Positions 1 through 6,993 of a stretch of DNA of 17,628 nt are shown in pieces. A program made the translations under genes and the position numbers. The stretch's first letter is position 1. Each line of letters opens with the position of its first letter. The notes under the pieces were generated by a model. That model was not told where the DNA came from. It saw only the letters and a program-made list of their open reading frames with translations, and did not search any database. The stretch comes from Brevundimonas sp. UBA5936 (GTDB lineage Bacteria > Pseudomonadota > Alphaproteobacteria > Caulobacterales > Caulobacteraceae): positions 1-17,628 of the forward strand of contig DJDA01000014.1 of the NCBI GenBank assembly GCA_002430835.1. The letters are read 5' to 3'.

Positions 1-298
1 CCCCGGCCAGCAGCGCCGCCTCGACCGCCAGCACCCGGCTGCGCGAGCGCGCCCCCTCGCCGCCCGCAACCAGAGCCCCGAGCATGGCGCCCAGCACGAA
101 CAGCAGCAGGACGCCCGCCACCGCGCCCGCCGCCAGCCACCGCCCCTCGGCCAGGTTGACGGCCAGGCGGGTGGTGTTGCCGCTCATGAAGGAGACGAAC
201 ACCCCGCCCAGATGCAGAAAGCCCAGGCTGTCGACATAGCCCGCCAGCCCCGCCAGCATCAGAGCCAGCCCGCGATCCGGCGCCGTCAGAGTCCGCAA
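1..298 (-). CDS. DUF1275 (YoaK-type) integral membrane protein, partial
   Basis: The N-terminal part of a membrane protein; its 3' end lies beyond position 1. Translating the minus strand gives LAGLAGYVDSLGFLHLGG followed by FVSFMSGNTTRLAVNLAEGR, then a very hydrophobic Ala/Val/Leu stretch. The G-Y-V-D and F-V-S-F-M-S-G-N-T signature near the N-terminus is typical of the DUF1275/YoaK family, predicted multi-pass inner-membrane proteins with no settled function. The frame is closed upstream by a TGA at 368-370. The first possible start after it is TTG at 296-298, eight bases past the stop of the GST gene; an ATG at 257-259 is the alternative but would remove residues usually present before the signature. 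It probably shares a transcript with the GST gene. Family assignment is fairly firm; the start is uncertain. Confidence 0.75.
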   Translation of the reverse strand, partial: MRTLTAPDRGLALMLAGLAGYVDSLGFLHLGGVFVSFMSGNTTRLAVNLAEGRWLAAGAVAGVLLLFVLGAMLGALVAGGEGARSRSRVLAVEAALLAG

Positions 299-305
299 GA
301 CAGGC

Positions 306-923
306 TCACATCCCGGCCGCCGCCGCCGGACGGGCGCGGCACGTCTCCAGCCAGCGGGCCAGATGGGTCAGCTCCTCGGGCGGGCGGTATTTGACCAGAC
401 GTGCGAAATCCAGACCCACGGCCCCGACGATGTCGGCGATGGTGAAGCGGTCGGCGGCGATGAACTCATGCTCCGCCAGGTGGCGATCCAGCGTCTTCAT
501 GAAGCGCTCGGCGCCCAGGCGGTTGTACTCGGCGACCTGCGGCTGGGGCGCCTCCAGCGCGGCCAGGGCCGGGTGGGTGAAGCGCACGTTCAGCATCATC
601 GGATTGGCCAGATACATCTCGCACCGGCGCATCCACATCTCGATGATCGCCTGCTCCTTGGGGTCGCGGCCGAACAGGTTCGGCTCGGGATGCAGGGCCT
701 CCAGATAGCGGCAGATGGCGATGGATTCCGTCAGGCAGGTTCCGTCGTCCAGTTCCAGCGCCGGGACGTGCGGCACGCCGAACTGGGCGCGATAGGCCGG
801 TGTGCGGTGCTCGCCCGCCAGAAGCTCGATCTCGACCCGCTCGACGTCGGTCACGCCCTTTTCCGCCATGACCCAGCGGACGCGGCGCGGATTGGGCGCG
901 CGGCGGCTTTCATAGAGCTTCAT
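306..923 (-). CDS. Glutathione S-transferase family protein
   Basis: A 205-residue protein with the two-domain GST layout. The N-terminal thioredoxin-like domain (about residues 1-80) opens with MKLYESRRAPNPRRVRWVMA and holds the glutathione-binding region VPALELDDGTCLTESIAI at 53-70, with the cis-Pro at 54 and the Glu-Ser pair at 66-67. The helical C-terminal domain runs from about 90 and includes FTIADIVGAVGLDFARLV, the usual N-capping box region. Length is normal for bacterial GSTs, soluble cytoplasmic enzymes that conjugate or reduce electrophiles with glutathione. The exact substrate cannot be read. The ATG is preceded by a purine-rich AAGGGAA. It lies 34 bases after the transporter gene and is probably co-transcribed with it. 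Confidence 0.93.
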   Translation of the reverse strand: MKLYESRRAPNPRRVRWVMAEKGVTDVERVEIELLAGEHRTPAYRAQFGVPHVPALELDDGTCLTESIAICRYLEALHPEPNLFGRDPKEQAIIEMWMRRCEMYLANPMMLNVRFTHPALAALEAPQPQVAEYNRLGAERFMKTLDRHLAEHEFIAADRFTIADIVGAVGLDFARLVKYRPPEELTHLARWLETCRARPAAAAGM

Positions 924-957
924 CAGAGGGTTCCCTTCGGCTGCCCTCGGAACGCTA

Positions 958-2229
958 CTAGGCGAAGACGGCGGCGGGCAAGGCCCCGACGATGCAGGCC
1001 GTCATCAGCGTGGCCAGGAAGCCCGCCAGCAGCGCCTTCCACACCATGCCCAGCACCTCCTCGCGGCGCTCGGGCATCAGCACCGACAGGCCGGTGACGG
1101 TGATGCCGACCGAGCCGATGTTGGCGAAGCCGCACAGGGCGTAGGTCATCAGCATCCGCGTGCGCTCGCTCATCTCGGCGGCGGGCACCTTGCCCAGTTC
1201 GATGAAGGCGACGAACTCGGTCAGGGTCAGCTTGACCCCCAGCAGCCAGCCCGCCTTCTGGGCGTCGGCCCATTCCACGCCGGTCAGCCAGGCCACGGGG
1301 GCGAAGAGCACGCCCAGGATGCGCTCGATCGTCAGCGGCTCTCCGGCGATGACGAAGCCGCCCAGGATGACGTTGGCCAGGGCAACCAGGGCCACGAAGA
1401 CGATCAGCACGGCCGAGATGTTCAGCACCACCATCAGGCCGTCGGACGTGCCTTTCACGATGGCGTCGACGGCGCTGTCGTACTTCAGCGCCGAGTTGTA
1501 GTCGGCGACCGCCCCGCCCTCGCCCGGCTTTTCCGGAATGATGACGCGGGCCAGCAGGATGCCGGCCGGCGCCGAAACGATGGAGGCCACCAGGACGTGG
1601 CCCGCCGCATTGGTCAGCACCGGCGACAGAATGGTCGCATAGGCCACCATGGTCGAGCCGGCGACCGTGGCCAGACCGACCACCATCATCAGGAAAACCT
1701 CGGACCGGCTCAGCTTGTCCAGATAGGCGCGGATGACGATCGGGCTTTCGATCATGCCCAGGAAGACGTTGGCCGCCACCGCCAGGGCCGAGGCGCCGCC
1801 CAGCCCCATGGTCCGCTGAAACAGGAAGCCGAAGCCGAGCGTGATCCACTTCAGGATCTTCCAGTGCCACAGCAGGGCCGACAGGGCCGAGATCACCAGG
1901 ATCAGCGGCAGCACATTGAAGGCGAAGGTGAACAGGGCGCCCTCATTGGCGACGGCGTAGGGCTGATCCCCGCCCGCCAGATAGCCGAAGACGAAGCGCG
2001 TCCCCTCCGCGGTCGCCAGCTCCAGCCCCTTCACCGCATTGTTGATGCCGTCCAGCACCACCTGCGAGCCGGGAATGGCGAAGGTCGCCAGCACCAGCGC
2101 CGCCTGCACCAGCACCGCCCCGATCGCCAGCCGCCACGGAAAGGCGCGGCGGTTCTCGGAGATCGCCCAGCAGACGGCGACGATGACGACCAGGCCGAAC
2201 AGGCTCTGGAGGTTCAGGAGGCTGAACAT
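958..2229 (-). CDS. Concentrative nucleoside transporter (CNT/NupC family)
   Basis: A 423-residue, very hydrophobic inner-membrane protein of normal CNT length. CNT proteins import nucleosides with a Na+ or H+ gradient. The N-terminal membrane segments (about 8-55) precede the gate region GALFTFAFNVLPLILVISAL at 97-116 and the core motif GMIESPIVIRAYL at 158-170, with Glu161 matching the nucleobase-binding Glu of the family. The C-terminal core has LTLTEFVAFIELG (Glu338) and CGFANIGSVGI (Asn370, Ser373), which match ribose-contacting positions in the Vibrio CNT structure. The usual Gln-Thr before Glu161 is replaced by Met-Ile, so base preference may differ. The ATG at 2227-2229 has only a weak upstream GGAG. 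It is downstream of ilvE, separated by the composite repeat. Confidence 0.93.
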   Translation of the reverse strand: MFSLLNLQSLFGLVVIVAVCWAISENRRAFPWRLAIGAVLVQAALVLATFAIPGSQVVLDGINNAVKGLELATAEGTRFVFGYLAGGDQPYAVANEGALFTFAFNVLPLILVISALSALLWHWKILKWITLGFGFLFQRTMGLGGASALAVAANVFLGMIESPIVIRAYLDKLSRSEVFLMMVVGLATVAGSTMVAYATILSPVLTNAAGHVLVASIVSAPAGILLARVIIPEKPGEGGAVADYNSALKYDSAVDAIVKGTSDGLMVVLNISAVLIVFVALVALANVILGGFVIAGEPLTIERILGVLFAPVAWLTGVEWADAQKAGWLLGVKLTLTEFVAFIELGKVPAAEMSERTRMLMTYALCGFANIGSVGITVTGLSVLMPERREEVLGMVWKALLAGFLATLMTACIVGALPAAVFA

Positions 2230-2323
2230 GGAAAGGCGGCTCCGCGACCGGCGCTATGGGAGCCGGCTTCTTCAGTGCGCATCAACGACAGCAGAACGCC
2301 GCTGGCAAGGGGGCAATGAAAAA

Positions 2324-2515
2324 CCCTCTCCCGATGGGAGAGGGCTTGAGCGCACGAGAGCGTAGCGATCGTTCTTGCGCGAAAGGGTGAGGGTTCGCGA
2401 TTGAAGGGAATCGCGCAACGGCTCACGCCGACTTCCGCCGGGAACCCTCACCCTTTCGCCTTAGCCAATCGCCTTCGCCTCTTGGAGGCTCAATCCCTCT
2501 CCCATCGGGAGAGGG
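2324..2515. repeat. Composite palindromic intergenic element 1 (paired inverted hairpins)
   Basis: The gap of 289 bases between ilvE and the transporter gene is mostly this element. Its ends are 21-base hairpins, CCCTCTCCC-gat-GGGAGAGGG at 2324-2344 and CCCTCTCCC-atc-GGGAGAGGG at 2495-2515, exact reverse complements of each other. Inside lies a perfect 18-base inverted repeat, GCGAAAGGGTGAGGGTTC at 2379-2396 against 2442-2459. Between hairpin and inner arm the two halves also resemble each other in inverted orientation, so the unit is about 70-75 bases, present twice head to head. A further hairpin, CGCGATT-6 nt-AATCGCG, sits in the spacer at 2396-2415. There is no coding potential. The design resembles REP/BIME pairs or rhizobial RIME elements; family membership is inferred. 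Confidence 0.85.
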
Positions 2516-2518
2516 GGA

Positions 2519-3397
2519 CTAGAGCGTCCCGCGCACCAGCTTGCCGTAATCGTCCATCAGGCTCAGCGACAGCGCGCCCGGCGTGAAGCGATAGTCGCCG
2601 ACCTGGCCCACCGGCGTCACCTCGGCGGCCGAGCCGGTCAGGAAGCACTCGGAGAAGTCGCCCAGCTCTTCCGGCAGGATCTCGCGGACCACGACCTCGA
2701 CCCCGCGAGCCTGCGCCATTTCGATGACGGTCTGGCGGGTGATGCCGTCCAGGATGTGATCGACGCGCGGGGTGTGCAGGGCGCCGTTCTGGACGAAGAA
2801 GACGTTAGCGCCGGTCGCCTCGGCCACATAACCGCGCCAGTCCAGCATCAGGGCGTCGGCGAAACCGCGCTTCTCGGCCGCCGTCTTGGACATGGTGCAG
2901 ATCATGTAGAGGCCGGCCGCCTTGGCCGTCGACGGCGCCGTGGCCGGGTCGGGGCGGCGCCACTTGGCCCACTCCAGGGCGATGCCCTTCTTCTTGACCT
3001 CGGGGTCGAAATAGCTGGGCCATTCCCAGGCGGCGATCGCCAGGTGGACCTTGCTGTTCTTGGCGGTGACGCTGAGCTGTTCCGGCCCCAGATAGGCGAC
3101 GGGGCGGATATAGCAGTCGATCAGGCCGTTGCGCGCGCAGGTTTCCTTGCAGGCGGCGTCGATCTCGGCCACGCTATAGGGAATCTCGAAGTCGAGCAGC
3201 TCGGCGGAGCGCTTCAGGCGTTCGCTGTGCGCGGTCAGCTTGAAGATTTCACCGCCATACATACGCTCACCCTCGAACACCGACGAGCCGTAGTGAAGGC
3301 CATGGGTCAGAACGTGCGTTTTCGCCTCCCGCCAGGGAACGAATTCTCCGTCAAACCAGATCCATCCGTCACGATCGTCGAAAGGAACGAAGGCCAT
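2519..3397 (-). CDS. ilvE: Branched-chain amino acid aminotransferase (class IV)
   Basis: A 292-residue PLP-dependent fold type IV aminotransferase, the final transamination in leucine, isoleucine and valine synthesis and the first step in their breakdown. Features in order: WFDGEFVPWREAKTHVLTHG at 15-34, GSSVFEGERMY at 37-47, YIRPVAYLG at 96-104, the catalytic Lys in STAKAAG (Lys159), and DWRGYVAEATGANVFFV at 186-202 with Glu193 near the cofactor. GITRQTVIEMA at 218-228 and the Ser/Ala-rich turn TGSAAEVTPV complete the PLP phosphate site. Length fits bacterial IlvE. The ATG at 3395-3397 follows AGGAGA by nine bases; an upstream in-frame ATG at 3418 would precede this ribosome binding site and is rejected. 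D-amino-acid transaminase and aminodeoxychorismate lyase are relatives but fit less well. Confidence 0.93.
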   Translation of the reverse strand: MAFVPFDDRDGWIWFDGEFVPWREAKTHVLTHGLHYGSSVFEGERMYGGEIFKLTAHSERLKRSAELLDFEIPYSVAEIDAACKETCARNGLIDCYIRPVAYLGPEQLSVTAKNSKVHLAIAAWEWPSYFDPEVKKKGIALEWAKWRRPDPATAPSTAKAAGLYMICTMSKTAAEKRGFADALMLDWRGYVAEATGANVFFVQNGALHTPRVDHILDGITRQTVIEMAQARGVEVVVREILPEELGDFSECFLTGSAAEVTPVGQVGDYRFTPGALSLSLMDDYGKLVRGTL

Positions 3398-3479
3398 TGA
3401 AGAACGTCTCCTGCGCAAGATATTTATTTAGACGCCCGTCGCGCGTCCGCGTCAACGGCGTCTCGCGAGGAGATTCGCA
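3398..3479. promoter_or_regulatory. Divergent control region between ilvE and the response regulator gene
   Basis: 82 bases separate two divergent start codons. An AT-rich island, TATTTATTTA at 3421-3430, stands out against GC-rich surroundings and could hold a -10 element for either direction. GACGCC at 3431-3436 and GGCGTC at 3457-3462 form a spaced inverted repeat, possibly an operator. AGGAG at 3468-3472 is the ribosome binding site of the response regulator, and a GANTC site (GATTC, 3472-3476) lies between it and the GTG start. Promoter placement is inferred; no clear -35/-10 pair was found. Confidence 0.5.
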
Positions 3480-4217
3480 GTGAGCATGATCGAGCCTCGC
3501 GCCAACGGCCGGTCCGGCCCCATCGCGCCCGCCGGCAGCGGACGGCACATCCTGGTCGTCGACGACGACGACCGCATCCGCGAACTGCTCAAGGAATTCC
3601 TGAGCCGCGAGGGCTATCGCGTCACCGGCGCCGCCCACGCGGGCGCGGCGCGTCGCATGGTCGAACTGATCGAGTTCGACCTGATCGTGCTGGACGTGAT
3701 GATGCCGGGCGAAAGCGGCTTCGACCTGACCACCTGGATTCGCAGCCAGGCGGCCCTGTCCAAGACGCCCGTGCTGCTGCTGACGGCCAAGGGCGACCCG
3801 GACGACCGGATCGAGGGCCTGTCGCGCGGCGCCGATGACTATATGTCCAAGCCCTTCGACCCGCGCGAGCTGGCGCTGCGGATCGAGGCCATCCTGCGCC
3901 GCACCGGCGGCAAGCTGATGACGCCCAAGGAGATCCGCATGGGCCCCGCCGTCTTCGACATGGAGCGGCTGGAGCTGACGCGGGACGGCGAACTGCAACG
4001 CCTGACCGAGGCCGAGGCGCAACTGCTCAAGACCCTGGCCATTCACGCCCATTCGCCGGTCGAACGCATGACCCTGTCGCCCGACACGGCCGACGTGACC
4101 GGCCGCGCCGTGGACGTCCAGGTGACGCGCCTGCGCCGCAAGCTGGAGGTCGACCCCAAGAATCCGCGCTACCTTCAGACGGTGCGCGGCGTCGGCTATA
4201 TGCTGGCGCCGGACTGA
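3480..4217 (+). CDS. OmpR/PhoB-family two-component response regulator
   Basis: A 245-residue DNA-binding response regulator. The receiver domain spans about residues 22-141: HILVVDDDDRIRELLKEF with the acidic cluster at 28-31, phospho-acceptor Asp72 in DLIVLDVMMPG, the switch Thr102 in LLLTAK and Lys124 in MSKPFDPREL. The winged-helix domain spans about 153-243, with LTEAEAQLLKTLAIHAHSPV, RAVDVQVTRLRRKLEVDP and the terminal wing TVRGVGYML. The GTG start is chosen because AGGAG lies seven bases upstream; an ATG two codons later is the alternative. The paired kinase gene follows 21 bases after the stop, so the two are one operon. The inducing signal and target genes cannot be read. Confidence 0.95.
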   Translation: MSMIEPRANGRSGPIAPAGSGRHILVVDDDDRIRELLKEFLSREGYRVTGAAHAGAARRMVELIEFDLIVLDVMMPGESGFDLTTWIRSQAALSKTPVLLLTAKGDPDDRIEGLSRGADDYMSKPFDPRELALRIEAILRRTGGKLMTPKEIRMGPAVFDMERLELTRDGELQRLTEAEAQLLKTLAIHAHSPVERMTLSPDTADVTGRAVDVQVTRLRRKLEVDPKNPRYLQTVRGVGYMLAPD

Positions 4218-4238
4218 CGACAGGACCGGAACGCCCCC

Positions 4239-5597
4239 ATGCGGCTGATGCCGTTCAACGTCTGGACGCGGTGGATCAAGCGTCGGCTGCCGACCTCCCT
4301 GTGGGGCCGGTCGCTGCTGATCATCGTCCTGCCGGTGCTGATCATGCAGGCGGCGGTGACCTGGGCCTTCTTCGACGCCCACTGGCAGGCGGTGACGGCG
4401 CGCCTGTCCGAGGGGCTGGCCGGCGACGTGGCCTGGGCGGCCGAAAGCTATCGCGACGATCCCTCGCCCCAGAACCTGGCCCTGATCTCCGAACGCGCCG
4501 AGCGGTCGATGCAGTTGTCCATCGCCTTCCAGTCCGCGGCCTCCCTGCCGGACGAAGAACGGCGCGGCGCGCTGGGCCTGGTCGACCGGACGCTGGAGAA
4601 GGCCCTGGCTTCGCGGCTGGACCAGCCCTTCTGGTTCGACACCACCCGCTACCCCGCCTATGTCGACATCCGGGTGCAGGAGGCCGACGGCGTGCTGCGC
4701 GTCATCGCCCCGCGTGAACGGGCCGTGGCGACCCAGGCCCACATCTTCGTCCTGTGGCTGATGATCGCCACCATCCTGCTGCTCGGCGTGGCGGTGCTGT
4801 TCATCCGCAACCAGGTGCGCGCCATCGAGCGCCTGGCCTCCGCCGCCGAGGCTTTCGGACGGGGCGAGAGCGTGCCGCGCTTCAAACCTCACGGCGCGCG
4901 CGAGGTGCGGGCCGCCGCCACCGCCTTCCTGGACATGCGCGCCCGCATCCAGCGCCACATCGATCAGCGCACCGCCCTGCTGGCCTCGGTCAGCCACGAC
5001 CTGCGCACGCCCCTGACCCGCCTGCGCCTCGAACTGGCCTTAGCGCCCCCGTTCAAGCGCGCCGAGGCGATGAAGGGCGACCTGGACGAGATGGAGCATA
5101 TGATCGACGAATACCTCGCCTTCGCGCGCGGCGAGGCGGGCGAGGCGATGCAGACGATCTCCGTGCCCGAAATGCTGCGTCGCGCCGCCGAAGACGCCGG
5201 TCGCTCGGGCGCCGTGGCCGAGGTCGAGACGCCCGACGATCTCAACATGCTGGCCCGCCCCCTGGCCTTCCGCCGGGCGATCAACAACCTGGTCGGCAAC
5301 GCCGCCTCCCACGGGGAAAAGGTGCGGCTGTCCGCCCGCCCCCTGCCCTCCGGCGGACTGGAGATCGTGGTCGAGGACGACGGTCCCGGCATTCCCGACG
5401 ACATGCACGAAGAAGCCTTCCGCCCCTTCTCGCGGCTGGACGCCTCGCGCAATCAGAACCGCAAGGGGGTGGGCCTGGGCCTGGCCGTGGCGCGGGACGT
5501 GGCGCGCGGCCACGGCGGCGACATCATCCTGGGCCGCAGCGACCTGGGCGGGCTGAAGGCGTCGATCCGGCTGCCGGCGGATCGTCGCGCCGCCTAG
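4239..5597 (+). CDS. Sensor histidine kinase (EnvZ-like), partner of the upstream regulator
   Basis: A 452-residue membrane histidine kinase that should autophosphorylate and pass phosphate to the regulator encoded just upstream. Transmembrane segment 1 lies at about 24-45 and segment 2 at about 168-189, enclosing a periplasmic domain of roughly 120 residues. A HAMP region (190-242) is followed by the H box LASVSHDLRTPLTRLRLEL with phospho-acceptor His253. The ATPase domain has the N box RAINNLVGNAASHG (345-359), G1 box VEDDGPGIP (378-386), F box EAFRPFSRLD and G2 box KGVGLGLAVARD (409-420). The layout matches the EnvZ group. No recognisable ligand motif was seen in the periplasmic domain. 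The ATG at 4239 lacks a strong ribosome binding site, and translation may depend on the upstream gene. Confidence 0.95.
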   Translation: MRLMPFNVWTRWIKRRLPTSLWGRSLLIIVLPVLIMQAAVTWAFFDAHWQAVTARLSEGLAGDVAWAAESYRDDPSPQNLALISERAERSMQLSIAFQSAASLPDEERRGALGLVDRTLEKALASRLDQPFWFDTTRYPAYVDIRVQEADGVLRVIAPRERAVATQAHIFVLWLMIATILLLGVAVLFIRNQVRAIERLASAAEAFGRGESVPRFKPHGAREVRAAATAFLDMRARIQRHIDQRTALLASVSHDLRTPLTRLRLELALAPPFKRAEAMKGDLDEMEHMIDEYLAFARGEAGEAMQTISVPEMLRRAAEDAGRSGAVAEVETPDDLNMLARPLAFRRAINNLVGNAASHGEKVRLSARPLPSGGLEIVVEDDGPGIPDDMHEEAFRPFSRLDASRNQNRKGVGLGLAVARDVARGHGGDIILGRSDLGGLKASIRLPADRRAA

Positions 5598-5601
5598 ATC
5601 T

Positions 5602-5679
5602 TTGACCGGCGCCTCTAGCGGAACCGTAAAATCGTCGCCATCTTGTCCCGTGTTCCAGGGGGGCCTGGAATCAGGAGTC
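5602..5679 (+). promoter_or_regulatory. Leader of the exported protein gene: possible promoter, hairpin, two GANTC sites
   Basis: The 88 bases between the kinase stop and the next start hold several signals. TTGACC at 5602-5607 could be a -35 element, with the AT-richer GTAAAAT at 5626-5632 as a loosely spaced -10; this is tentative. TTCCAGG-GGGG-CCTGGAA at 5653-5670 is a perfect seven-pair hairpin ending two bases before the ribosome binding site AGGAG (5673-5677). GAATC at 5668-5672 and GAGTC at 5675-5679 are two GANTC methylation motifs spaced seven bases apart. The hairpin could control ribosome access, or end the kinase transcript. Confidence 0.45.
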
Positions 5680-5685
5680 CGTACT

Positions 5686-6177
5686 ATGCGTCGTATTGCT
5701 TTCCTTGCGCCGCTCGCCGCCGCCCTCGCCGTCTCCGGCGCAGCCGCGGCTCAACCCTCGGCCGTCGTCGTGACGGTCAGCCCCGACTTCGCCAAGACCG
5801 CCCAAGAACTGGGCGAACGCGATGTCCAGCAACAGGTCAGCGACCTGACCCGCACCGTCGAGCGCGTGCTGACTCAGCGCAACGCCCTGGACGGCGCCCG
5901 CGTCGAACTGGTCATCACCGACCTGAAGCCCAACCGCCCGACCATGCAGCAACTGGGCGACAAGCCCGGCCTGGACTCCATGCGCAGCCTGTCCATCGGC
6001 GGCGCTGCGGTGGAAGGGTCCGTGACCATGGCCTCGGGCGAAGTGCAGCCGGTCAAGTTCGACTACTACACCCCGACCCTGGCCGATGCGCGCGGTTCGA
6101 CCACCTGGACCGACGCCCAGCGCGCCTATGACCGTCTGGCCCGCAACCTGGCCGAGGGTCGTTTCGTCAAGCGCTGA
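5686..6177 (+). CDS. Exported protein of unknown function
   Basis: A 163-residue protein I do not recognise. It begins with a classic Sec signal peptide: MRRIAFLAPLAAALAVSGAA, then AAQPS with likely cleavage before Gln23. The mature part is about 140 residues, without further membrane segments or cysteines, so a soluble periplasmic protein is likely. The middle has ARVELVITDLKPNRPTMQQL (71-90), the Gly/Ser-rich LSIGGAAVEGSVTMASGE, then VKFDYYTPTLADARGSTTW, which looks like an alternating beta-strand pattern, and a C-terminal amphipathic helix (DAQRAYDRLARNLAEGRF). ATG 5686 is chosen because AGGAG lies eight bases upstream and it starts the signal peptide; an upstream in-frame start at 5602 is rejected. 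It follows the two-component genes and might be their target or accessory, but no sequence evidence links them. Confidence 0.85.
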   Translation: MRRIAFLAPLAAALAVSGAAAAQPSAVVVTVSPDFAKTAQELGERDVQQQVSDLTRTVERVLTQRNALDGARVELVITDLKPNRPTMQQLGDKPGLDSMRSLSIGGAAVEGSVTMASGEVQPVKFDYYTPTLADARGSTTWTDAQRAYDRLARNLAEGRFVKR

Positions 6178-6187
6178 AGCGTTTGAC
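6166..6187. terminator. Hairpin spanning the stop codon between convergent genes
   Basis: GTCAAGCGC-TGAA-GCGTTTGAC forms nine pairs (one G-T) with a four-base loop. The loop contains the TGA stop codon (6175-6177) of the exported protein gene. The proC stop is at 6190, so the structure sits exactly between two convergent genes and could act in both directions. Neither side has a T run, so intrinsic termination would be weak. Confidence 0.45.
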
Positions 6188-6189
6188 GA

Positions 6190-6993
6190 TCAGCCGCTGA
6201 GTTCAGTGGACTTGGCGACCGCCGCCTTCACGGCGCTTTCGACAGAATGGTCGAGGGCGCCGTTTTCATTGAGGGCGATCAGACCGGCCTGCGTCACGCC
6301 GCCGGGCGAGGCCACGCGGTCGATCAGGGCGTTCAGAGCCTCGTCGCCCTCTACCCCCGCCGCAGCCGAACGCAGGGTGGCGCGCGCCAGACGGGCGGCG
6401 GCCTCGGGCGACAGACCTTCCGCCTCTCCAGCCTCGGCCAGGGCGCGGGTGAAGGCGAAGAAATAGGCCGGGCCGCAGCCGGACACCGCCGTCGCCGCGT
6501 GCATCAGCGTTTCGTCGTCCAGCAGGACCGTCTCAGCGATCGGCTCGAACAGTTCGCGCCCGACCTTCAGGGCGCCCGCGTCAGCGGACCACAGCGTCGC
6601 CACGCCGCGCGCCTGGGCCACGCCGGTCGTCGGCATGACGCGCACGACCGGGCGGCCGTCATAGCCGTCAGAGATCGTCTCGCCGCGCACCCCGGCCATA
6701 ACCGAAACGACCACGGCGTCCGTCGCCAGATGCGGCAGGACCGCCTGCGCCGCCTCCAGCCATTTGGCGGGCTTCACGCCGATGACGAAGGCGCGAGCGT
6801 TCGCCAGCGCCTCCAACGGCGGATTGATCCGCGCGCCCTTGGCCCGCGCCGCCTCGGCGACCGGCTTTTCGGACGGCGTCAGGATGATCAGATCGGCCGG
6901 GTCGACAGCGCCCATCGCCAGCCAGCCTTCCAGAATGGCCGAGCCCAGGCGTCCGACGCCCTGAAGCACGACCGGACGTCCAGAACCGCTCAT
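6190..6993 (-). CDS. proC: Pyrroline-5-carboxylate reductase
   Basis: A 267-residue cytoplasmic enzyme that reduces 1-pyrroline-5-carboxylate to proline with NAD(P)H, the last step of proline synthesis. The N-terminal Rossmann region reads VVLQGVGRLGSAILEGWL (8-25) in place of the commoner GxGNM form. FVIGVKPAKW (69-78), SVMAGV (97-102) and RVMPTTGVAQARG (118-130) follow, then AVSGCGPAYFFAF (169-181). The P5CR signature ASPGGVTQAGL is at 228-238. The usual Asn of MPNT is Thr here. The length is typical. The ATG overlaps the stop of the upstream ybjN-like gene by one base (TGATG), so translation is coupled. The function is secure from the C-terminal signature. Confidence 0.95.
   Translation of the reverse strand: MSGSGRPVVLQGVGRLGSAILEGWLAMGAVDPADLIILTPSEKPVAEAARAKGARINPPLEALANARAFVIGVKPAKWLEAAQAVLPHLATDAVVVSVMAGVRGETISDGYDGRPVVRVMPTTGVAQARGVATLWSADAGALKVGRELFEPIAETVLLDDETLMHAATAVSGCGPAYFFAFTRALAEAGEAEGLSPEAAARLARATLRSAAAGVEGDEALNALIDRVASPGGVTQAGLIALNENGALDHSVESAVKAAVAKSTELSG

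Noticed and set aside
2324..2515. CRISPR-like array
   Set aside because: The repeated units are inverted rather than direct, there are only two of them, and no cas gene is near.
3369..4997. 542-codon open frame on the minus strand over the two-component genes
   Set aside because: It is antisense to the well-supported response regulator and kinase genes, and its composition (Gly/Arg/Gln/His-rich, no domains) is typical of a GC-rich shadow frame.
4754..5605. 283-codon plus-strand frame inside the kinase gene
   Set aside because: An Arg/Gly/Pro-rich alternate frame of the kinase coding region, with no motif.
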